Positions 49,966 to 61,500 of a stretch of 64,000 nucleotides of DNA are shown one piece after another (within the stretch, counting starts at the first letter, position 1; every line of letters starts with the position of its first letter). The position numbers were made by a program, and so were the translations under genes. This DNA comes from Pelobates cultripes (Eukaryota; Chordata; Amphibia; Anura; Pelobatidae), in NCBI GenBank assembly GCA_933207985.1, contig OW240914.1, positions 287,728,636 through 287,792,635 on the forward strand, in the 5' to 3' direction. The notes beneath the pieces are model-generated. The model did no database searches and was not told the origin of the DNA. It saw only the letters and a program-made list of their open reading frames with translations.

Positions 49966-52105
49966 CCTCGAACCATTATACATGAGTACGACTCAAATCT
50001 GTAATAAAAGGCCAGTTAGAATACTTACCTTTGCCTGGATTCGAACTTGAGACCCTGGGGTCCAACGTCCGTGTCAGAGAATCGTGAACACAAGAGCAGC
50101 TAGGCTAACTGACAGCCCATGTATAGGTGACGAGGGGGTGGACGAGAGTAGCAAAACGGCCGTCCATAATCTTGCGAGACGCGAGATTAAAGATGGCCGC
50201 CGAGGGTAAAGGAGGGGGAACATGGTCCCTGGAGTCTCTGTAGACACGGGATCAAAGATGGCCGGCCACGTCATGCTCGGGCTACCTCATGGTCGCCCCA
50301 CAGACTGCCCTGCACCAAGGTAGTGGATGTTGGAAAGCATCCAGCACATTACCGAGTGTACGGTATGGGGCAGCCTGAGAAAGCGAGGGCAGTGAGTCCG
50401 GCTGTCCCCTTGAGGGTTGTAGGAGGAAGGGGCCGAACGGATATGCTGGAAGAAGGGGTTAATGCCCGGGAGCTGGTGGGAGCCGACGGGAACCGCAGGA
50501 GGGTAGGGGTTAAGCCCAGAATCCCCATGAGACCCTGGGGGAAGGAGGAAAAGCGGGGAAAGAGGGTCCCCAGATGCTCCAGGTATAGAAGGCCAGGAAA
50601 ATCGCCAGAAAAGTCATGATTCATAGTGATGTCGCGAACCGATCGCGAACTTTTCGCGAACGGTTCGCCACGTTTCGCCACGAACCGTTCACGGCGAACT
50701 GCGGTCAGCTGACACATCCCGGCCAATCTCCAGGAGACCCTCCCTCCCAGACCCTGATACATATGGTATAAAGTACATCTACCATAACTATACATAAAAC
50801 CTATAAAGTCAATAATAAAATTTACACCTAACACCTATTAAATCCATGTCATAAAATACATATAACATCTATTAAATACATATAAAGTACATATAATACT
50901 TATCAAAACAAAGGATGAAATGCCTGTAAAACTGATAAATTACAAGTGATATTAATCACAACTAAAGGTTATGAAATAAGGATAACATTAAATCTACATA
51001 ATATCTATGAAATAACAGAAAAAACACAGCTGCACATAGTACAGAAGCACAGCAAGGTGCTTCTACATACAGCAAAGTATATAAAATGTAATACAGAAAC
51101 AACCTCAAAGAGGCAATAGAAACATAAGTAATGGAGAAGACTAATACTCTGACCTGTCTGCTTGATGGAGCAGTAAAGAAAGAGGAAATGATAAGGTCAC
51201 ATTGCCTTTTGTACATCCTGCTCTCCTGTGATTGGTTCTTTTTTCTATGTGTTTCTTTACTGCTGTATGGAGTTAGTAAAGAGAGATGTGCAAAATACTA
51301 AGCTTCCTGCCATATGGTAAAATTATAAGTTATATAGGATTGTGAATCTGAAGTGGTCTACACATAGATGGCTCATTGAAGAATATCTAATTTAATCAAA
51401 GCCTAAATTAATCAAAACATGGATGCCAATTATTATTTACTTTTAAAGTAAGCATAAGTGCTTACATGTTTTGATAGTGATTAAAGTCTGATATTCTCAT
51501 ATGTCTTTTTTTCTTCTTAGTTTGGCTAGTGATGCTAGAAATTTAGGACACCTACAGTTAGAGTAACTTTTGTGATTGGCTGAGATCATCACTTCTGATG
51601 ATGTCAGCCAAGGAGGCAGAGCCAGCACCAGCAGATGGAAATAAAGGTAAGATTGTACTAGATTTAGAGGTGCAAGGGGGACCAGGGGATTAGATAGGGT
51701 TTTTAACACTGTAGGGTCAGGAATACATGTTTTGAATAGAGTTGAATATGAGTTACACCCTCTACTCTTTGTACTCATAATATCAAGCCATGTGTATTTG
51801 GTTGGCATTGTAATATACAAAAACGATGTTTCTGCTGATGCTAATAAATGTAACAAATGTAAAATATTAAAAAATAAAACAAATTATATAAAAGAAACAA
51901 TAATAAATAAAATATGTGTGAGATTATATGCTAAAGGTCTGGAAATATCTTTGAAACAACAAATACACATGAATGAAAATATTTTGTTTTTTATGAAACA
52001 CGATATTGAAAGTACAAATGTAATAATGTATCAATAATGACAGTACATGTTTGAAATGAATAGAAGAATAAATAATGTTTGGGGTAACTTACAATGTCAG
52101 GTTCC

Positions 52106-53574
52106 TCAACCAACTAGGTTTGTTACAAGATTCAAATCCACTTTGCTCTGTTAAAATAATTTTATGACACAGTTTTTGACAATTATTACAAATGAGTATG
52201 TTATACAAATTAAATGTGTTTTGTTTATTAACTGTTCACATAGTGAGAATAATTTACCTATAGTAATTGAGATGGATGCAATAAAGAATAAAAATTGTAT
52301 ACACTTAAAGGTAAAGCAGCAAAGAAAAAACTGTTTATGTATATATTGTTATCATTAACATTTTGTCAGGAATTTTATTTGTTTATTACTGGCCCTTTAA
52401 GATGGCATGAAAGTACACACCCCTTGGTTATTTAACCCCTTAAGGACCGGACTGTTTTTGCGATGTACATTTGCGACCAGGCATCTTTTTACACTTTTGT
52501 GGTGTTTGTATTTAGCTGTAATTTTCCGCTCTCTCATTTACTGTTCCCATACAAATTATATATTGGTTTTTTTCAGGACAAAAGGGGCTTTCTTTACATA
52601 CCATTATTTATATAATCTCATGTAATATAATTTTTAAAAAATGAAAAAATATGATGAAAAATTGAAAAAAATTTTTGGGGGGAGTTTTACTTAAAAATAT
52701 CTTTACTCATCTACAAAAGCGAATGAAAAAAACTGCTAAATACATTCAAAATTTTGTCCTGAGTTTAAAAATACCCAGTGTTTACTTGCTTTTTTGCATG
52801 TTATAGGGCTATAAGTACAAGTAGGATATTGCGGTTTCAAAACATACATTTTTAAAATTTATCAATAGTGACATTGTAACACTATTATCTGTCATAAATC
52901 TCTGAATAACACCCCACATGTACAATTTTTTTTTTAAAGTAGGCAACCCATTGTATTCAATATGGGGTATGTCTAGACTTTTTTTAGTAGCTACTTAGTC
53001 GCAAACACTGGCCAAAGTTAGCATTCCTATTTGTTTGTGTGTGAAAAAAGTAAAAAATTAAATTGAACGCAAATTTTGGCCAGTGTTTGTGACTAACTGG
53101 TTACTAAAAAAGACTGGACATACCCCATTTGCAATACCTTGGGTTGTCTTCTTTTGCAAATGGTATGCCATCATGGGAGTAATTCTCATTCCTGGGCTAC
53201 CATACACTCTCAAAGGCAACGTAACCAACCTGGCCATTCTCAATGTAAAATTATTTGACCCTGTAACTTTCAAAAATGCTATAAAACAAGGTAAAATACA
53301 GTGCAAGCAAATTAAATTCTCTGGACTTTCGGCCTGGGTTGGCAGGCAGGTCCCTCAAATTGCAATCAATAAAATTACTTAATTATGTAAACATATTACA
53401 TAAATACGCACGTAGAATTTAAATATATAAGCATATTTATATATTTGAAGTCTACGTGTATATTTATATAATTATTTATGTCATTTTGTATATGGACATA
53501 TGTATATTTCGTATTATTTTTATTTATTTATATATACATAGATATATATACAATTTAATTCTAAGTGTATTTTG

Positions 53575-53615
<41 letters not shown>

Positions 53616-54774
53616 TCAAAATACAGTTAGAATAAAATTTCATATAGATATATAATTTTTTTTTTCAATTATTATTATTTTTAAAAAAATTTATTTAATT
53701 TAAATTACTTATTATTTGTATTTTATAATAATATATATATACACAATATATATAGTTATTATATATATTATATAATTAATATAAAAATACACTTAGTATG
53801 ACACTCCCCATGGCGGATTAGGACCCCTAGGGCCATGTGATCGCTCAACAGATATATATATCTCAACAGATATATCTGTTGAGCGATCACATGGCCCTAG
53901 GGGTCCTAATCCGCCATGGGGAGACTGTCTGAGCTGCAGCCAGTCTCCCCACACCGGGAGCACCGCCGATCGCTGCCAGGGGAATGATGGCAATCGGGTA
54001 AGTACATAAGACCGCAAAAATGCAGATGACGGTCCTGAACCGTCCTCGGTCCTTAAGGGGTTAAACTCCAATCTCCAATACTTCAGGCACAATTAATGTG
54101 TTAATCTGACTGATTGCATCAACTTCCTTCCTAATCATTTGGATCACTCCTAGAGAGACCGTGGGTTCCATCACCGGACCCCTTCTGAATCTCCTCTTCA
54201 TACCCCTATATCTTTGATTACCTGGTTAATTCGGACTGGCCTTGACTCTGCTTTTGGAATTTCCTTCAATACTGCTTGATCTCCTATTGAACAACCTCGG
54301 ACTGGATAAAGGACATTGCTTATGGACTAACCCTGGACACATCACCTAAACTTCTATTTTCAAGGACTGTCAGTTTATCTCTCTGCTTTGCTGCCACATC
54401 AGTCTGCCGTGCTGAAACTGCCTCAAAATAAAAAGTGAGTGGTTCTTATTTTTTTTGTTTGGCATTTGTTAAAGAAAAAACATGACGCATTTATATAACG
54501 CCAATATATTCTGTAGCACTTTACAATTTAGGATGGAGATATCTATCTGACAACAAGTAATTGGCATACATAATATGACAAAGACAAGAAGTGGAGAGGA
54601 GGCTGTGTTAGCTATGTATATGAACAAGTATCTAGTTAATTAGTACAATATTAACCTTTAAGAATTTTATTTTGTTAAGCCTATTATACCTTCAGACCAC
54701 ATTATATCTATCAGACCACATCTAAGTATTTATAATAACTTATTTTGTTGCCTCTTATTAGGTTACAGTTATTA

Positions 54775-54830
<56 letters not shown>

Positions 54831-55529
54831 ACTGATGTGATATAATTACTTGCAATTTACAGTAATATTTTAAAAATTAAATTATTATTTTTCTTACCAG
54901 TGCATCTCTCAGAGTAATGAGCAATTCTCCCTAAACATGAAACAAAAAGTTGAAAAAATAAGATTGTATTGCACAAACCCCTCTCCCCATGTTTGTTACC
55001 CTGGTAAATATCTTACCGCCAATTTGCATGCAATCTCCATCACTTCTCCTGTAATCTCAATGTCATCCTAAATAGAGGTTGAATATATATGTATATACAA
55101 ATATAAATTTCATGTCATAATTAAAATGAATAACTTAATAGATTTTTAGACTGTTATTAATGTAATGTAGTTAACATAGTCATATCAATTGATCTTAACT
55201 ATCTCAACGAATTGGTGATGCACAAAACATTTATTGTAGAATACTGAAAGTGGCAACATGAGAAAAAAAATAATTATTTACAGATGCAAAACACATTTGT
55301 TCCCATAAGTTTATGGTTATCTGTTAAAACTATACAGATAGATTAGTTTCTAAAAAAAAAAAGGTGAGAAACAAAAAAGGAAAAGATCCACACTGCAAGA
55401 CAAATGTGTTTTTAAAGTTTATATTATTTCTTTTTGACAACTGGATTACTTTGTTTCTATATTTATGGGTCAGTTGGATCATGTCTGCTTTTTCATTCTG
55501 TACTTTATCTATTTGTATTTTGAATGTAT

Positions 55530-55573
<44 letters not shown>

Positions 55574-58500
55574 CTTGCCATATCCATGGCAGCATGAATA
55601 GACAGGAACTTATTAAAACCCCCTCCTAGCCTCCAACCCTCAGTTTTTTGTTTTTGTTCCTGTCTTATTCCCTAAGGGACACATGTTTTTACAGGGATAT
55701 TTTCAGATTCCAAAAATCTTTCATTTTGACTTCGCTGGGGGGTTATTACTCCCTGCCTTAAGGGAGTTCAGTCATGTGCAAAGGTGACCCCCTGAAAAAA
55801 CACCTTTAGTAATCGGGGGTTAAAGTACTTGCTGTGACCCTGGGAGTAGCAAGAAAGCTTTGGCAAAATCCCTGGGACACCTAACCCTCTCCTACCAAAC
55901 ATTAAGGATTCAGACACAAAAACATGAATAACTTACCTGGCTTTAAATTATTATGATTGATAGATAGATAGATAGATAGATTTGAACATACTGAAATGTA
56001 CTTACCACACTTGTAAGGACATCAAACCCAAGCTTATGGACTAATTCACCAACTTTGTCACCAAGGGGTTCCTAAAAATAATTGAGAATATTCCTTAGTG
56101 AAACATAGTGGTAAAAACTTATTTTATTATACATTTGGAATAGTTTATTTAGAAACAGCTTTACCAGGGAGATATTAAAGTTTCTCTAATTTTATATGAG
56201 TTCTGGCACATTCAAATAGTACAATTGTATTACAAGGTTACAAATGTAAAATAACTTAATAGTACCATGACAATATGTCTTAAATAGTCTTCCTTGAGAT
56301 TTATTATCACTGATGCAGGAGTCTTGAATTTAAAAAAAGTACATTATTTATATGTGCATATTTCTGTCCAACTCTTATTTGAACATCTTATGTTCATAGC
56401 TATAACTCATAAGAATCAGGCATGAATAAGAAAACGTACATTTTCTATTCAAACTTATGTTACTAAAGATATGAGTAGTTATATTATGGCAATGCCTCCC
56501 TTCATTTCACCCAATAAATATATTTCGAGTGGAAAACAACTGTGTACTATACCCAATTTTCAAAAAGCTTTAAATTTGCAATATATTTTTTTAAATAATA
56601 TACAAAAAGCTATAAAATGTAATTTGGATATGCTATAGAAATGTGAATAAAGTGGAAATCTGATATCGATGCCTTGTGTTGATGAACCATTTGAGTTGAT
56701 TTTACATAAAATACTATATTATTTGAATTAGATTAAATCTGTGACACGTATTATACTTATTGTGTATAATATTATAGAAAATTCACATTTTCAAGTGCAC
56801 TCATTTATTTGTTTTTACAATATTTATTTCACTAGATTATCATTATACAGAGATCCTATTTCAGAATCGTATATAATCATTGACACGCAATATTTTTTAG
56901 GTATTTTAATAGGTCTATATGTACAGTAATTTTTCTATTGTCTTATGACAAAAAATCAATTATTACCAGTTTAGTGTTGAGAAGTTGATCAAGTGCACAA
57001 GTTACATCTTTCTAAAAACATAAAAACATAAAGGTTGAACATAACATAAAAGAAATAACACTTTATATAAAACTGGTTGTTGTAGAGAAAAAAATAAATA
57101 TTAGTATCAAATACATATGATGAATGCAAATAATGATTTATCTGTTGAAACATTATAAATGTTTAGCGTTAGCGCTCATATTTGTTTCTGTGTGAAAAAT
57201 TTAAAAAAACTAATTTGAATGGTAATTTTGGCCAGTGATTGTGACTAAGTGGCTACTAAAAAAGACTGGACATACTATTTGCAATACTTTGGGTTGTCTA
57301 CTCTTGCAAATGGTATGCCATCATGGGGGTAATTCTCATTCTTTGGCTACCATACGGTTTCAAAGTCAACATAGCCAATCTGGCAAATTTCAATGGAAAA
57401 AAAATTAAATGCAAGCCTTATGTTTGACTCTGTAACTTCCAAAAACACCAGAAAATCTGTACATAGGGGGTATTCTTATACTCAGGAGACTTCACTGAAC
57501 ATTAGTATTAGTGTTTCAAAACAGTAAAATGCATCACAACAATGATATCATCAGTGAAAGTGCCATCTGTATGTGAAAAATGCAAAAAACTGCACTTTCA
57601 CTAATGATATCATTAAGTAAAATTTTACTGTTTTAAAACACTAATATTTGTGTTCAGGGAAGTCTCCTGAGTATAACAATAACCCCTATGTACAGGTTTT
57701 ATGTATTTTGAAAAGTTAGAGGATTAAATATAGGGTTTGCGTACTAAATTCTCTGGACTTTCTACCTGAGTTGTCAGGCAGGTCCCTGAAATTGTAATTA
57801 ATAGAATTACTTAATTACGTAAACATATTACATAAATATATCTTTTGAATTTAAATATATAAATATATATTTATGATATAATAAATACTATTTCTATTAA
57901 AAAGAAAAGAGAATAGTCTGTCCTGATCGGCTTAAGAAAGGAATATCTTAACTTTGATTGTGTGAATAACAGTAAAAATAAGATCAAACGAAATAAACTA
58001 AACTGAGTGAAAAAAGGAATAAAAGATGTAAATATAAGTAGCTCAATATGAATAGTCAACAAGTATATTGATACCTTTGTGGATGTATCAAGAGTGGTGT
58101 ATGTGTAATGTAATTGCCTCTACGATCAGTAGTTGATAGCTAATCAGCAACAATGTTAACCAAGTGAGTTTGCAACATGTGTCCAAAAAAAATCACCACT
58201 GAAAGCTCCGGGAAAAGAGCATATGAGTATAGGCGATAGTCAGAATCAGAGACATTGTTGCAATGAACACTCTACTAAAAAATGTGTTAAAAAAGAGACA
58301 CGTAGTTGCTAAAAATCACTCAACACAAAAGCGTGTTGAGCTGAAAAAAGGGGGAGCATAGCCTAAGCGGTCAAAGGCACAAACTGTTCACAGATCCGAA
58401 AGACGGTAATATATTGACAGCAACCCCAGATGCAGTGGAAACCAACTGCTGACTAAGAACTTTCTAAACACACATCATACTCAAAAATGGAGATATATCA

Positions 58501-61500
58501 CAAACAATCAGCTAATTAGACTCTACTGACATAGAAATATTATTTCTGCCTTGGAGGGCACCTACAAATGCTATAAAATAAGTGTATAGCCTGACTAAAT
58601 GTAATAGAGATCAAAGTTCTATTTGTTCCTTTGAAGGCACCTACAGATACCTAAGAATCAAGTGTCTAAACTATTGGACTATCTGAAAAATGCCTGCACT
58701 GTGAGTGCCACAAATTGGTGTCAGCCAAAGTGGTATAATATAGAAGTCTTGATATTCTCCACAGCCAGGATCAAATAAAGAAAAAGCCAATGTCTAAATT
58801 TGTTGAGCACTAATAAAATACTCTATGTCTAGAACCTAGGCACGCGATCAGGAGTGACCCTAACAGAAAGAGGCATAGGTCCTTGATCCTATATCTATAT
58901 GATCAAGCTTCCAACTCCTTTAACTAACAAATATTTAATTATTAATTCGTAATATAAATTTTACCACAGTTGTGTGTAGTTCCTTTAATAAAGCTCTATA
59001 TAATTCCTCATTTTTCTTGTCCTGAAAAATGAAAAGAAAAGCATATTTTATTTAACAATGCTTAAAAAAACCATTTACTAACAAAATATAAAAATAACTG
59101 ACATTATTAACAGTGGGAACAGTGGGTAGGACAAGACATGCTACAGAGAGAGATAACTAGCATTGCTAAACTGTATATTCCTGGAATAAAATGTATTTAA
59201 AACAAAAACTCTCTCAGAGTTATAATGAAATGATAACTCCTGGGATTTCAATTTCAAACTTAAGTATAAAAAGCTGAATTGAAAAAAATTCCCCAAATCA
59301 TCTGTACATTTAGTTTGGCTATTTAGGCTTCAATTTAATATTGTTGGATATGTTTTCCAAATGATTTAATATTTCTGGATAAAGTTTTGAAATGACTTAA
59401 AATTGTATATATAAAAAGAAATTGTAATATCTTGTATTTATTGATATATGGTTTTATAAATTACACATTTCCCGATATTTTAATATATTGAAATAAAAGT
59501 TTATCCAAAAAATATTAATTCATTTAGAAAAGCTTATCCAACAATATTAAGTCAAGATCTTGGTCTGAAGTATGAAATTCACATTGAATTCATAAGAATT
59601 CTCACTTCCGTGAATATCCTTGTCTTAGTTTCAGTCAACAATGACGCACACAAGAAGAGGTAACAGGGCCAATGTTCTACATTTGATTTTAGGTTCTGGG
59701 AGAGTTAGTCTGCAAGAGGTTGTTTTATTTGACGTGGAAGTGGGGTTTACTAGGCAGGCTGCCTTAAGGCAGCTACAGGAGATAGGGGCTTTGGGTATCG
59801 ACCTAGCAGGCTGCCTTACAGTAGCATCAGGAGATAGGAGTTTTTGGAATCACCAACGGGTTAGTGACTGTGTGACCAGATATTGGTATTTAACAAACTT
59901 CTATAACTTCTGTAATTTAACGATTTGGCAGTTAGTACTTTGAAGCAATTGATGCTTATGTAACAGCTACAATATACAACAAGCTGTATAGTCACTTGTG
60001 TGTAGTGATTCTAACACTTCAGCTCGTTTTGGCGGTACTGCCCCTAAATGCACTGTCTTTAGACAAGCCCCCTTTCCCCCCCCCCCCAACTATCCCAACT
60101 ATAGCTGGGTACATCGTGTCCATGCCATAGTGAACCCTTTGATTAGTATAGTCTAATTAAGGGATGGACAAGAATACCTATACTTTGTAAACTGTGTATA
60201 AAGTCCACTTAGCAACACTATCTAACTAGAACAACTATGTACCCATTAGTGTGTGGTGGCTAATAGACTCTGTTTTACTGGAAGTTAGGTATCAATTCAA
60301 AAGTGATACAGTGTATATCACTGTTTATTGTTGATTTGTCTGTCTGACCATATTCGGTTTATTCCTTAGTTTTGGTTCAATTTGTTACAACCTCTATACA
60401 CTACAGTCACTAATTATTTGTACCTTGATACTCTGGAGGTATCGATTTACTGAACTATTAGATTACTCAAATTGGAGAATACTTATAATAGCTATTAAAA
60501 TCCTCTTACTACTTGAAGTGGTCTTTGAGACTACTTTACCCAGAATTTTAAAGGTGTATTATCACTCTGTTTATTCACAATGTCACATTGGTTTTGGTTT
60601 TGGTTTTTCACATATAACCTACTGTTCTAGTTAGTCTCTTTATATTTTAATATCCTAATATTCGGCTTTAATAAAGGTTTATCCCACCTATACAAATTTT
60701 TACTTTTATAGGGCGGTCTTCCCATCCTGCTTTATTTTTCGTCTTTACCAAAGGCTTATCCCATATTTATGGATACTTAATTCGTTTAGAGGTTCTCGTT
60801 TATGGAGGAGGGATTCCCCACATTTTTGTGAGGAGTTATCCTGACTCCATTTAGTCAGTTTAAATCACATCCACTGACCAGAAAATAATAAAAAACACCA
60901 TGTCCTATCTTTAGTAAAGTAAAAAAAAAAAAAGGTTTTGGAAGTTTTATAATTTACTGTTTATTAACTGGTATTAGATTTTTAAATGTACTCCAAGTCA
61001 TTAAATACATTTCATACAGCACATACATATTATGTTGCATAGTAGATAAGACATCTTAAATATTAACGGATGTAAGTAGTAAATGATACGGGATGGTACA
61101 TGTGAGTAAAGTACACATTAGAAGATCAAACTTTACCCATCCTTGTTTAAATGAACAAATCAATTTCTGGAGTCTATCAAGAGTAGCAGGAGCATCGACC
61201 TATGAAACAAATGTTTACAAATCAAACAGAACTCTAAATGACAAACAGAACAAATAGAAGCTGTGCAAATAGTTGCTGTGCTATGTGCACAAAACAAGGT
61301 GCTACTGGTATTTATTTGGAGGACAAATAACAAATTTATTTGTCAATGCATCATGTCCCTCAAACAGAACTCTAATGGAACAACGATTTTTATGCCTTCA
61401 CCCCCTGAAGAGCCACCTGACCAGCAAAACGTACGTCGGGGCTCTATAATACACCCAGCTTAGACTGCTAACTACCTTCTAATGCACTTCAGATAATTCA

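Larger units (their letters stand above)
45723..51324. mobile_element. 5.6-kb unclassified inverted-repeat element with repetitive interior
   Basis: The left end AATTTTACCACATGACAGGAGG pairs with a right end whose complement reads AATTTTACCATATGGCAGGAAG. The right end also shares about 75 bp (TCTCTTTACTAACTCCATAC and TAGAAAAAAGAACCAATCAC) with the left arm of the 44721 element. No transposase could be recognised; the longest frames (for example 50834-50349) have no known domain. The interior is a mosaic of short imperfect repeats and a long inverted repeat. Absent from unit 1. Confidence 0.5.
52364..54487 (+). mobile_element. Solo LTR (TGTCAGGA...) interrupted by a MITE
   Basis: Flanked by CATTT (52359-52363 and 54488-54492). 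Unit 1 has the empty site TTAACATTTATTTAATACC at about 13535. Without the nested MITE the LTR is about 0.49 kb. AATAAA lies near 54427. The right end TGACG is presumably a mutated TGACA, matching the TGTCA left end. Confidence 0.75.

Noticed and set aside
59641..59943. 100-codon frame starting MTHTRRGNRANV
   Set aside because: It lies within an insertion absent from the paralog, has an internal duplication and shows no known domain. Kept only as a note in the element entry.
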